64,000 bases of DNA, from NCBI RefSeq assembly GCF_001570525.1, contig NZ_BBXC01000012.1, positions 39,140-103,139 of the forward strand, in the 5' to 3' direction. The notes under the pieces were generated by a model. It had not been told where the DNA came from. It saw only the letters and a list, made by a program, of their open reading frames with translations, and searched no databases. A program made the translations under genes and the position numbers. Below are positions 47,904 to 56,513 of the stretch, one piece after another (the first letter of the stretch is position 1; every line of letters starts with the position of its first letter). The stretch comes from Herbidospora sakaeratensis. GTDB taxonomy: Bacteria; Actinomycetota; Actinomycetes; Streptosporangiales; Streptosporangiaceae.

Positions 47904-50123
47904 CTAGCGCAACTCCAGCGCGAAGTCGCCCGCCGGGCAGCCCGAGAGCCGCCATCCGCCGGGCACCTGCCGGAAGGCCACGCTGGAGATGCCCGAGGTC
48001 GTCACCGACGGGCGGGCCGGGCCGGGCGCCCAGACGTCGAGATCGCACCGTCCGGTCCCCTTGGTTCCGGTCAGCCGCAGGTGGCGACGCTCCGGATCCG
48101 ACCACAACGAGGCGAGACGGCCCGGCACCGCCCTCGGGTAGGCCCTGCTCACCACGTTGCTCACGGAGCGTGACGGTCCCCTTTCCGTGCCGGTCGCGCA
48201 GTCGACGGTCACCAGGTTCCCCGCGGTGACCGGGTCGGCGCCGGCCAGGTGCGGGTCGCCGCACCCCTGCTTCCAGACCCAGAAGGCGCCGCCGATCATG
48301 GCGCTGTCCTCGGCTTTCGCGTACGCCGCCAGCCGCCCCCCGCCCCACGCGCTGGTCCACAGCGGGGTGCCGTAGCGGTCGGCCATCCGGGCCGACAGGG
48401 CGACCGCGCGGGCCGGGTCGATCGGCAGGTCGGCGGGCTTGACGGCCAGCACGAGGCGGGGGTCGGCGGCGAAGCCGGGCCAGGGCGCCCACAGCGGGCC
48501 GGGCTCGAAGAAGATCAGGTGCCGGTGGCCGCCCGCCGCGCGTTCGGCCTCCCTGATGGCGGCGACGGCGCGGGCGTAGAAGCGGCCGAGCGCGGCCGAG
48601 GAGGTCAGCGGCGGGGTCTCGCCGAGGCCGGGGCTGTTCATCAGGTCGAACCCGGCGACGGCGGTCGAGCCGGCGAACTCCCGGGCCAGCCGTCCCCAGG
48701 TCGCGACCAGCCGGGTCTGCACGCCGCCGCGGTCGGCGTAGAAGTCGCCGAAGGCCCGGTTGACCACGGGGGCCAGCTCCTTCACCAGGAACTGGCAACG
48801 TCTGCTGCCGTCGAACGGGGTGGCCCAGCCGGGCGCGCCGTCCCAGCCGATCATGGGGGTGGTACCGGTCGGGCAGGTGGAGCCCATCGGGGCGACGACG
48901 CCCCGGCCCCAGGCGTCCTGGTGCAGGTCGATCACGGTGACCATGTCGTTGGCGGCGGCCTGGTCGACGGCCCGGCGGATGCGGGCGACGTAGCCGGCGT
49001 CGAAGGCGCCGGGTGTGGGTTCGAGCAGCGACCACGAGACGGCCAGCCGGACCACCGAGAAGCCCATCGCGGCCATCTGGCGGAAGTCGGCGTCGGTGAG
49101 GGGGCGCACGGTCTCCTTGGTCGCGTCGCCGCTCCAGTAGTCGACGAGCTGGTTCACCCCGACCCCGCGTAACAGCACCTGGCGGCCCTGGCCGTCGGTG
49201 ATGGCCCGGTCGGGCAGCGCGTTTGCCTCCGGCGCCAGCGTCATCGCCAGGGCCAGGACGGGCACGGCCGCCTTCCTCCGCCCGGGCAGCAGGATGGTGG
49301 CCGTGGCGGCGAACAGCCCGATCACCGCGCCGTAGGAGGCCCCCACCGCCAGCCTGATCAACAGGGCGAACAGCGGCCAGGGGTCGCCCGAGAGGGCGTC
49401 GGCGGGTCCGTACGCGAACAGGGCCGCGACACTCTGGGCGAAGCCCAGGAAGAGCCCGCCGCAGAGGCACGCGAGCCAGCACCCGACGAACCGGCCGGGC
49501 CCCGCGGCCAACCGCGCCGAGGCGAGGTGGACGACGGCGAGGAACACCGCGAGGCCGACCAGCCCGCCGACGACCCCGGCCCCGGCGGTCGGCGCGAAGA
49601 ACCACCACCCGCCCCCGAACGCGTATCCGACGGGCGAGTGCGTCCACCACCCGGGCCCGAGCACGATCAGCCCGCCGACACCCGCGAACGCCGTCATCAC
49701 CGTGAACTCGGGCGCCGGCCGCCCCCACGCCCGGCGGGTGCGGCGTGTCACGATCCAAGCCGGGATCGCGGCGGGCCAGCAGAGGACGCCCAGGTAGACG
49801 CCGGTGAAGCCGGCGGCCCAGGCGGTGGTGAACGGTCCTTCGCCCAGCGGAACGGTCCCGAGGAAACGCCCGGTGACGGCGGCCAGCACCAGCAGGCCCC
49901 AGGCGGCCAGGAAGCCCCGCCGCAGCAGGTAGGAGCCGCCGAAGAAGGCGGTCACGGTCAGCACGGCCTCGGCCCGGCCGGGGGCGAGCAGCCCCGTCGG
50001 GTCGGCGAGGTCCAAGGTCAGGAGCAACCCGGCGAGCACGGCGGACCCGGCGCCTGCGGCGCGGAGCGCGGTGGGGTCCACGGCGGCATGACGGGGCACC
50101 CCGTGATCCAACCAGCCCCACAT
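47904..50123 (-). CDS. Polytopic membrane protein fused to a GH5-like domain lacking catalytic glutamates
   Basis: 739 residues, ATG start. Residues 1-~300 contain about seven membrane helices. Residues ~305-650 resemble GH5 endoglycoceramidase-type hydrolases (LLRGVGVNQLVDYW, FSVVRLAVSWSLLEP, VIDLHQDAWG). The acid/base motif, normally NEP, reads FDLMNSPG. The nucleophile strand, normally TEFG or TEWG, reads LWTSAWGGG. Both glutamates are therefore replaced, though other family features such as FWVWKQG persist. A beta-sandwich-like C-terminus ends it. It is more likely a binding or sensor pseudoenzyme than an active glycosidase. Confidence 0.75.
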   Translation of the reverse strand: MWGWLDHGVPRHAAVDPTALRAAGAGSAVLAGLLLTLDLADPTGLLAPGRAEAVLTVTAFFGGSYLLRRGFLAAWGLLVLAAVTGRFLGTVPLGEGPFTTAWAAGFTGVYLGVLCWPAAIPAWIVTRRTRRAWGRPAPEFTVMTAFAGVGGLIVLGPGWWTHSPVGYAFGGGWWFFAPTAGAGVVGGLVGLAVFLAVVHLASARLAAGPGRFVGCWLACLCGGLFLGFAQSVAALFAYGPADALSGDPWPLFALLIRLAVGASYGAVIGLFAATATILLPGRRKAAVPVLALAMTLAPEANALPDRAITDGQGRQVLLRGVGVNQLVDYWSGDATKETVRPLTDADFRQMAAMGFSVVRLAVSWSLLEPTPGAFDAGYVARIRRAVDQAAANDMVTVIDLHQDAWGRGVVAPMGSTCPTGTTPMIGWDGAPGWATPFDGSRRCQFLVKELAPVVNRAFGDFYADRGGVQTRLVATWGRLAREFAGSTAVAGFDLMNSPGLGETPPLTSSAALGRFYARAVAAIREAERAAGGHRHLIFFEPGPLWAPWPGFAADPRLVLAVKPADLPIDPARAVALSARMADRYGTPLWTSAWGGGRLAAYAKAEDSAMIGGAFWVWKQGCGDPHLAGADPVTAGNLVTVDCATGTERGPSRSVSNVVSRAYPRAVPGRLASLWSDPERRHLRLTGTKGTGRCDLDVWAPGPARPSVTTSGISSVAFRQVPGGWRLSGCPAGDFALELR

Positions 50124-50488
50124 GCCTCTCGACTAGGGGTGTTCTCGCTGGTCAGATTTCCCCATATCACCTTAAATAGCTCCAAATTGGTATCGACCCC
50201 GGTATTTCGGTCAGGTGCCTACAAAAGTGTCACTCCACTGCAATCTTGATCATCATCATTTGATCATGTGATACTGCGCCGGTGATGCCGAAGGTACGGC
50301 AAAACATCACAGATACGACATATCACTAGTGAAGTGAAAGATCGGGAGGTAACCGGCACTCAACAGGCCGTCGAAACCGGTCACCGTTCCCGTCACGTAC
50401 GCACGATCTCTTGGACCGTTCAAGCGCCCCTCCGCCGGGGGTGCTGACTGTGCTGCGCAAATCCTTCACTGTGGGGAGCACCCGAGAA
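50124..50488 (+). promoter_or_regulatory. AT-richer regulatory region upstream of the terpenoid operon
   Basis: This 365-bp gap has no gene. It contains a promoter candidate with TTGATC (50246-50251), an 18-nt spacer and GATACT (50270-50275). TTGATCAT occurs twice (50246-50253 and 50260-50267). TCACTAGTGA (50323-50332) is a perfect 10-bp palindrome downstream. Overall base composition is clearly lower in GC than the surrounding genes. A leader of ~200 nt would precede the P450 start. Confidence 0.5.
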
Positions 50489-51838
50489 ATGTCCGTCGAG
50501 ACACCCGCGAGACCCGCCCGACCCCCACGCAACCTGCCGTTACGCCGGCTGCTGCCCATGGTCGTCAAAGCCCCGCTCGAAGGTCTGACCGACGTGGCCA
50601 GAGCCGCCCGGGGGGAGATCGTCCGGCTGGACGTCGGGCCGTTCCGGCCCTACCTGCTGAGCCACCCCGACCACCTCCAGCACGCGCTGCGCGCCGACTG
50701 GACCAGCTACCTGCGCAAGGGCATGTTCTGGAAGCCCGTCGAGCGGCTGCTCGGCGACAGCGTCATCGGCGACGGGCCCGGCTGGGCCGCCAGCCGCAAG
50801 GTGCTCCAGCCGCTCTTCACCGCCCGCTACGTGGCCTCGCTCACCGACGACATGGCCGCCACGATCGACCGGGGCCTCGACGAGCTCACCCCGGACGTGC
50901 CGATCGACGCCATGGAGGAGATGAACCGCATCGTCACCCGGGCGGTCGTCTCGGTGTTCTTCGGCGACCGGATCTCCCCGCGCGAGGCCGAGGTCCTCGG
51001 GGCGGCGTACACGACCGCGAACACCGCGCTGCCCTTCCGCATCGCGCTGCCGTTCGTGCCCGACCGGGTGCCGCTGCCGGGCGACCGGAGGTTTATGGAA
51101 GCGCGGCAGACCATCGACGACGTGATCTACCCGCTGATCCGGCAGGCCCGCAAGGAGAGGAGCGACGGGCCCGACATCATCTCGGCGCTCGTCCGCGCTC
51201 GCGACGACGAGGGTCGCGAGCTCACCGAGCTCAACCTCCGCGACGACCTGGCCAGCATCTACGGGGCCGCCACCGAGACCGCCGCGGTCGCGCTGACCTG
51301 GTTGTGGCCGATCCTGCACGACCACCCCGACGTGGCGGCCCGGCTCTACGCGGAGATCGACGAGGTCACCGGTGATGGGCCGGTCGGCGCGGACACGCTG
51401 CCGAGGCTGCGCTACCTGGACACGGTGCTGCGCGAGACGATGCGCCTCTACCCGGCCGGCTGGGCCATGCCGCGCATGGTGACCAGAACCCACGAGATCG
51501 GCGGGGTCACCCTCAAGGCCGGGTCGCAGGTGCTCATCAGCCCGTACATCACCCATCGCCTGGACGAGTTCTGGCCCGACCCGCTGACCTTCGACCCCAC
51601 CCGGTTCGAGGGCGACCGGGAGAAGCGGCACCGCTACTCCTACCTGCCGTTCGGGGCCGGGCCGCACCTGTGCCTCGGGCAGCACCTGTTCTTCATCGAG
51701 GCGCCGCTGCTGATCGCCGGGCTGCTGAAGCGGTTCCGGCCCGAGCTGGTCACCGAGGCGCCGTTCCCGGTGCAGCCCGCGGGCACGCTGCGCAGCCGCA
51801 AGAAGATCGAGATGATCCTGCGCCGGGTGACCACGTGA
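50489..51838 (+). CDS. Cytochrome P450 (terpenoid locus)
   Basis: 449 residues from the ATG at 50489, giving normal P450 length; TTG 50411 and GTG 50447 are in-frame alternatives. The heme motif is FGAGPHLCLGQ, the K-helix ExxR is ETMR, and the I-helix reads GAATETA, keeping the acid-alcohol pair. It carries a rare TTA codon at codon 18 (50540-50542). The stop overlaps the GTG of the terpene-synthase-like gene. It probably oxidises the diterpene product of the two following enzymes. Confidence 0.93.
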   Translation: MSVETPARPARPPRNLPLRRLLPMVVKAPLEGLTDVARAARGEIVRLDVGPFRPYLLSHPDHLQHALRADWTSYLRKGMFWKPVERLLGDSVIGDGPGWAASRKVLQPLFTARYVASLTDDMAATIDRGLDELTPDVPIDAMEEMNRIVTRAVVSVFFGDRISPREAEVLGAAYTTANTALPFRIALPFVPDRVPLPGDRRFMEARQTIDDVIYPLIRQARKERSDGPDIISALVRARDDEGRELTELNLRDDLASIYGAATETAAVALTWLWPILHDHPDVAARLYAEIDEVTGDGPVGADTLPRLRYLDTVLRETMRLYPAGWAMPRMVTRTHEIGGVTLKAGSQVLISPYITHRLDEFWPDPLTFDPTRFEGDREKRHRYSYLPFGAGPHLCLGQHLFFIEAPLLIAGLLKRFRPELVTEAPFPVQPAGTLRSRKKIEMILRRVTT

Positions 51839-52629
51839 TCGACGCACACACCGCCGGCCGGGTGAGCGGGCTGGCGGCGGCTTCCGCGCGCGATCTGACC
51901 GCCCGCGCCGCCGCTCATCCCGATCTGTTCCCGGCCAGGCCGTTCGACGCGACCCTGTTCACCGCCGTCTCGCTGGCCAACGCGTTCGGCTCGCCCGACG
52001 CGACCGTGGCCGAGCTCCGGGTGGCCAACCGGCTGTCCCTGTGGATCTTCGCGGTCGACTGGCTGATCGACCACCGGGCGACGGAGCTCGCCGAGGTCGA
52101 CACGATCGTCGAGGAGTGCCTGAGCGGCGTGCCCAAGAGCCCGCTGACGGCCTTCCTCGGCGAGATCCGCGACGAGGTGGCCGACACCCAGGGGTTGTTC
52201 GAGGCCGAACTGGCCCGGATGCTGCACGCCATGCGCCGCGAGTTCGCCTGGAAGGCGGCCGGCGAGCTGCCGACGCTGGAGGTCTACCTCGGCAACGCGG
52301 CCAACTTCGGCTCGACGTTCGTCAACGTCGCCCACTGGACCAGGAACGGGGTGGCCGGCGTGGCCGACCTGCTCCCGGCCAGCGACGAGGTGCAGAAGGT
52401 GCTGCGCCTGCTGAACGACCTGGCCACCCACCACCGCGACGTGAGCTGGGGCGACCTGAACGCGCTGATGCTCGGCCCGACCCCCGACGAGGTGCGCGCC
52501 CGCGTCGAGAGCCTGGTCGGGGCCGCGAGGAAGCTCATCGGCGACGGCCCCCAGGCCGGCTACCTGGGCCGCCAGATCGGCTACAGCTCCGGCTTCTACG
52601 GCGTCGCCGACTACTGGGGGAGCCGGTGA
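51835..52629 (+). CDS. Class I terpene-synthase-like protein
   Basis: 264 residues, GTG overlapping the P450 stop. The fold is all-helical. The first metal-binding motif is DWLID (75-79), a variant of DDxxD, on the helix LSLWIFAVDWLIDH. The second is NDLATHHRD (194-202), matching the (N/D)Dxx(S/T)xxxE triad except that the last Glu is Asp. The C-terminus has RQIGYSSGFYGVADYW. It is shorter than typical bacterial terpene synthases (~300-350). It probably ionises the bicyclic diphosphate made by the next enzyme; a prenyl-binding non-catalytic role is possible. Confidence 0.7.
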   Translation: MIDAHTAGRVSGLAAASARDLTARAAAHPDLFPARPFDATLFTAVSLANAFGSPDATVAELRVANRLSLWIFAVDWLIDHRATELAEVDTIVEECLSGVPKSPLTAFLGEIRDEVADTQGLFEAELARMLHAMRREFAWKAAGELPTLEVYLGNAANFGSTFVNVAHWTRNGVAGVADLLPASDEVQKVLRLLNDLATHHRDVSWGDLNALMLGPTPDEVRARVESLVGAARKLIGDGPQAGYLGRQIGYSSGFYGVADYWGSR

Positions 52630-54122
52630 CCGCCGACGAACTCGTCCGCGACCTGATGTCGCGGCCGTGGGGCGACGTGTCGACGTCGGTCTACGAGACC
52701 GGCCGCCTGGTCACCCTCGCGCCCTGGCTGGTGGGGCACGCCGAACGCGTCGAGTACCTGTGCGCCGGGCAGCGCCCCGACGGCGGCTGGGGCGCGCCCG
52801 ACGGTTATGACCTGGTGCCCACCCTGTCGGCGACCGAAGCCCTGCTGTCCGCCGTCGACCGGGGTGATCCGGCGCCGCGCCGGGGCGATCCGAAGGCCGC
52901 CGCGCGGCGGGGGCTGGCCGCGCTGGCCCGCCTGCTGGGCGACGAACCGTGGCGGCCGCTGCCCGACATGCCGGCGATCGAGCTGATCGTGCCGCACCTG
53001 ATCGGCCTGATCAACGTGCGTCTCGGCGACCCGGGCCTGCCGATCCCGCCCGGCATGAGCACGGCCCCGCTCCGCCGAATTCGCGGCTGGTTGAAATCGG
53101 GTGCGCAAGTTCCAGAGAAATTGCTTCATGCACTGGAAATAGCGGGAGATTCCGCGACTTTTGCGCAAACAGGACTTACTTCTATTGGTACGGTCGGAGC
53201 TTCCCCCGCCGCGACGGCCGCCTACCTCGGCCACCGGGGGCTGCTGGCCCCGGGCAACCCGGCCCGCCTGCACCTCGAAGCGGTCGTCCGGCGGTTCGGC
53301 GGGCCGGTCCCGGTGGGCCTGCCGATCACCGTCTTCGAGCGCGGCTGGGTGCTGAGCACCCTGGTCAGAGCCGGTGTACGGGTCGACCCGCCGGCCGAGA
53401 TGCTGGCCGACCTGGTGGCCGCCATCGGCCCGGCGGGCAGCCCGGCCGGCACCGGCCTGCCGCCCGACTGCGACACCACCTCGGTGGCCCTCTACGCCCT
53501 CGGGCTGCTCGGCATCCCGTACGACCCCGAGTGCCTGCTGGCCTACGAACTCGACACCCACTTCTGCACCTGGAAGAGCGAGGAAGGGGCCTCCATCAGC
53601 ACGAACGCTCATGTGCTCGACGCGCTGGGCCAATACCTGAAGCTGGCGCCGGAGGCCCGCCGCTACCGCCCCCCGATGGAGAAGGCCGCCGCCTGGCTCG
53701 TCGCGAAACAGCTGCCCGACGGCTCGTGGCGGGACCGCTGGCACGCCAGCCCCCTCTATGCCACCGCCTGCGCCGCCCTGGCCCTGCGCGAGTATGGCGG
53801 CCCGGCCGCCGAGGAGAGCGTCGAAAGGGCGCTGACCTGGACGGTCGCCACCCAGCGGGACGACGGATCGTGGGGCAGGTGGGCCGGCACGCCCGAGGAG
53901 ACGGCGTACGCGTTGCAGATCTTACTGCTCGTCGGAGGGCTCCGGCACCGCGAGGCGGTGGCCCGCGGGCACGCCTTTCTGACCGATGAGGACGACATGT
54001 CGGAATGGCCGCCGCTGTGGCATGACAAGGACCTGTACCTGCCCGTTTCCATCGTCAGAGCGGCCATGATCGCGGCGCGTCATCTTACGCGACGGAATGC
54101 AGCGGCCTATCTTCAGATATGA
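52626..54122 (+). CDS. Class II diterpene cyclase-like protein (prenyltransferase/squalene-hopene-cyclase fold)
   Basis: 498 residues, GTG overlapping the previous gene by 4 bp. Residues 281-285 read DCDTT, the DxDTT variant of the class II DxDD acid motif known from the mycobacterial halimadienyl diphosphate synthase. QW-type motifs appear as QRPDGGW (49-55), QLPDGSW (362-368) and QRDDGSW (410-416). The length fits bacterial class II diterpene cyclases. It should protonate geranylgeranyl diphosphate to a labdane or halimane-type diphosphate. Codon 433 is TTA (53922-53924), and codons ~155-191 are unusually AT-rich. Confidence 0.85.
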   Translation: MTADELVRDLMSRPWGDVSTSVYETGRLVTLAPWLVGHAERVEYLCAGQRPDGGWGAPDGYDLVPTLSATEALLSAVDRGDPAPRRGDPKAAARRGLAALARLLGDEPWRPLPDMPAIELIVPHLIGLINVRLGDPGLPIPPGMSTAPLRRIRGWLKSGAQVPEKLLHALEIAGDSATFAQTGLTSIGTVGASPAATAAYLGHRGLLAPGNPARLHLEAVVRRFGGPVPVGLPITVFERGWVLSTLVRAGVRVDPPAEMLADLVAAIGPAGSPAGTGLPPDCDTTSVALYALGLLGIPYDPECLLAYELDTHFCTWKSEEGASISTNAHVLDALGQYLKLAPEARRYRPPMEKAAAWLVAKQLPDGSWRDRWHASPLYATACAALALREYGGPAAEESVERALTWTVATQRDDGSWGRWAGTPEETAYALQILLLVGGLRHREAVARGHAFLTDEDDMSEWPPLWHDKDLYLPVSIVRAAMIAARHLTRRNAAAYLQI

Positions 54123-54141
54123 GCACATAAAGGGACACGTG

Positions 54142-54170
54142 TTGAGTGTGTTTCCCGGCATTGCTAAGGT
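54142..54170 (+). promoter_or_regulatory. Promoter candidate of the conservon
   Basis: TTGAGT (54142-54147) and TAAGGT (54165-54170) are separated by 17 nt. The predicted transcription start falls at the foot of the hairpin 54174-54200. Confidence 0.5.
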
Positions 54171-54173
54171 TCC

Positions 54174-54200
54174 CCGGGGCGCTTGCGGCTTGCGCCCCGG
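54174..54200 (+). terminator. GC-rich hairpin between terpenoid genes and conservon
   Basis: CCGGGGCGC (54174-54182) pairs with GCGCCCCGG (54192-54200) across a 9-nt loop. No U-tract follows. It may terminate the terpenoid transcript or form a 5' structure of the conservon mRNA. Confidence 0.45.
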
Positions 54201-54260
54201 AAATCCCCGCTAAGCGGTGACGAGTTAGTAATCGCCGGGAAACGTCCCAGGGTGGTTGAT

Positions 54261-56513
54261 ATGCGCTTCCGCAATTCCCGAGTGCGCACCAAGGTGGTGG
54301 CACTGCTGCTGTCCCTCGCGGCCCTTTGGGGGTTCGCGGCCTGGGTCACGCTCCGGGAAGGCGTCAACCTCCTGTTCGTGAACACCTTCGACCAGGGTGT
54401 CGCGCAACCAAGTGACGGGCTCGTGCTGGCACTCCAGGACGAACGGCGCGCGTCGGTCGTGCAGCTCGCCGGCCGCCGCCCGCTGGCCGACATGTCCGGG
54501 CTGCGGGCCAAGACCGACCAGACCAGGGCCCACTTCGAGAGCCTGGCCAAGGGCGACGACGTCAAGTTCGCCTCCAGCCCCGACACGACCAAGCGCCTCG
54601 ACGAGCTGTTCGGCCTGCTGTCGGGCCTGTCCGACATCCGCAAGGCGGTCGACCAGGGCCGGATCAACCGCGACCAGGCCGCCGACGGCTACACCAAGGT
54701 GCTCGACGCCATCTTCCGCACGTATTTCTCCGTCGCGACCCTCGACGACGACGAAATCGCGAAGGACGCTCGCACTTACATCAGTCTCCAGCGCGCACGT
54801 GAAGTTCTTTCGCAAGAGGACGCGCTGCTCGCGGGCGCGATCGCGGCCGGCCGATTCGGCGCCGCCGAACACGCGAAATTCGTGCAGATCGTCGGGGCCC
54901 AGCGTTTCCACACGGCCGAGCAGGTCAGCGAATTGCGGCCGGTCGACCGGGCCTACTTCGACACGCTGCTCGAGAGCGACGCGTTCACCCGGCTGCGCCA
55001 GGTCGAGAACGCCGTGATGGAGCGCGGCCGGACCCTGGAGGCGCCGCCCGTCACCGCCGACCAGTGGCAGCAGACCACCTCGGTCGCCCTCGGCCGGATG
55101 ATGGACGAGGTCCTCGCGGGCGGCGACCGGGTGGTCGAGCGGGCCACCCCGGTCGCGCTGGGCGTCATCGTCCGGCTCGTGCTGGCCGGCGGCCTCGGCC
55201 TGGTGGCCGTCATCGCGTCGGTCATCCTGTCGATCACCACCGCCCGGCGGCTGGTCGCCCAGCTGGAGAAGCTCCGCGACGCCGCCCACCAGCTCGCCGA
55301 CGAGCGGCTGCCCGGCGTCGTCGAACGGCTCGCCCACGGCGAGAAGGTCGACGTCGCCAAGGAGGCGCCGCCCCTGGAGTTCGGCGGCGACGTCATCGGC
55401 CAGGTGGGCCAGGCGTTCAACGCCGTGCAGGAGACCGCGATCCGGACCGCCGTCGAGGAGGCCGAGCTCCGGCAGTCGATCCGCGACATCCTGCTCAGCC
55501 TGGCCCGGCGCACCCAGTCGCTCGTGCACCGCCAGCTCACCCTGCTCGACGTCATGGAGCGCCGCGAGACCGACGCCGAGGAGCTGCGGGACCTGTTCCG
55601 GGTCGACCACCTGGCCACCCGCATGCGCCGCAACGCCGAGAACCTCATCGTCCTGTCGGGCGCGAGCCCGGCCCGCGCCTGGCGGCGCGCGGTCCCGATG
55701 GTCGACGTGGTGCGCGGCGCGCTCGCCGAGGTCGAGGACTACACCCGCGTGACGATCATGCCGATGGGCCAGGTCGACCTGACCGGCCGGGCGGTCGGCG
55801 ACGTCATCCACCTGCTCGCCGAGGTGATCGAGAACGCCGTGTCGTTCTCGCCGCCCTACACGGTCGTGCAGGTCGGCGGCCACCCGGTCGCCAGCGGCTA
55901 CGCCATCGAGATCGAGGACCGGGGTCTCGGGATGACCGAGGAGGACCTCGCCGAGGCCAACGCCCGCATCCTGAACCCGCCGGAGTTCAACCTGTCGAGC
56001 ACCGCCCGGCTCGGCCTCTACGTGGTCAGCCGCCTGGCCGAACGCCACGGCATCCGGGTCTCGCTCAAGAGTTCGCCCTACGGCGGCACGACCGCCGTCG
56101 TACTGCTGCCGAGCGAGCTGGTCATCGACGACCGGCCCGCCGACATCCCCCCGGCCGAGCAGTTGCCCGAGGCCCTCCCGAGACTGGCCGAGGTCACGAT
56201 GCTCGCCGCGCCCGTGGCGCAGCTCACCCAGCGCCGCCCAGAGCCCGAGCAGGACACCCCTGTCGCTCCGCGCGTCCCGGAGGCCACCGTGACCGAGTTC
56301 ACCCCGTCTGGTCTGCCTTTCCGCGTTCCCCAGGCGAGCATCGCCCCGTCGCTCCGTGACGTGGTCGACGACCTCGCCGAACCGGAGGACGAGGACGACG
56401 ACCGGTCACCTGAAGAGATCATGCGCATCATGGGCTCGTTCCAGTCGGGCACCCGGCGGGGCCGGTCCGATGCGGCCCGCAAACTCCAACAGAACGAAGG
56501 GGACGATCGGTGA
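54261..56513 (+). CDS. Conservon sensor kinase-like protein (CvnA, nitrate/nitrite-sensing type)
   Basis: 750 residues from the ATG at 54261. One N-terminal helix (VVALLLSLAALWGFAAWVTL), an extracytoplasmic helical NIT-like domain of ~270 residues and a second helix (VIVRLVLAGGLGLVAVIASVIL) precede HAMP. The ATPase domain has an N-box (EVIENAVSFSPPYT) and G-boxes (EDRGLGMTEEDL and LGLYVVSRLAERHGI). A classical H-box His is not obvious, as in other CvnA proteins. An acidic disordered tail ends it. Its stop overlaps the Roadblock gene start. Confidence 0.93.
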   Translation: MRFRNSRVRTKVVALLLSLAALWGFAAWVTLREGVNLLFVNTFDQGVAQPSDGLVLALQDERRASVVQLAGRRPLADMSGLRAKTDQTRAHFESLAKGDDVKFASSPDTTKRLDELFGLLSGLSDIRKAVDQGRINRDQAADGYTKVLDAIFRTYFSVATLDDDEIAKDARTYISLQRAREVLSQEDALLAGAIAAGRFGAAEHAKFVQIVGAQRFHTAEQVSELRPVDRAYFDTLLESDAFTRLRQVENAVMERGRTLEAPPVTADQWQQTTSVALGRMMDEVLAGGDRVVERATPVALGVIVRLVLAGGLGLVAVIASVILSITTARRLVAQLEKLRDAAHQLADERLPGVVERLAHGEKVDVAKEAPPLEFGGDVIGQVGQAFNAVQETAIRTAVEEAELRQSIRDILLSLARRTQSLVHRQLTLLDVMERRETDAEELRDLFRVDHLATRMRRNAENLIVLSGASPARAWRRAVPMVDVVRGALAEVEDYTRVTIMPMGQVDLTGRAVGDVIHLLAEVIENAVSFSPPYTVVQVGGHPVASGYAIEIEDRGLGMTEEDLAEANARILNPPEFNLSSTARLGLYVVSRLAERHGIRVSLKSSPYGGTTAVVLLPSELVIDDRPADIPPAEQLPEALPRLAEVTMLAAPVAQLTQRRPEPEQDTPVAPRVPEATVTEFTPSGLPFRVPQASIAPSLRDVVDDLAEPEDEDDDRSPEEIMRIMGSFQSGTRRGRSDAARKLQQNEGDDR

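Noticed and set aside
46774-50121. 1,115-codon minus-strand frame through the PanE-like and GH5-like region
   Set aside because: It is out of frame with both recognisable proteins and is Arg/Gly/Pro-rich throughout.
53088-53200. Frameshift or insertion sequence remnant causing the AT-rich patch
   Set aside because: The reading frame stays open and the protein remains family-like on both sides; no inverted repeats or target duplication are visible.
54261-56513. Typical two-component kinase with a missing response regulator
   Set aside because: The following Roadblock, DUF742 and Ras-like GTPase genes identify it as the kinase-like subunit of a conservon, which has no dedicated response regulator.
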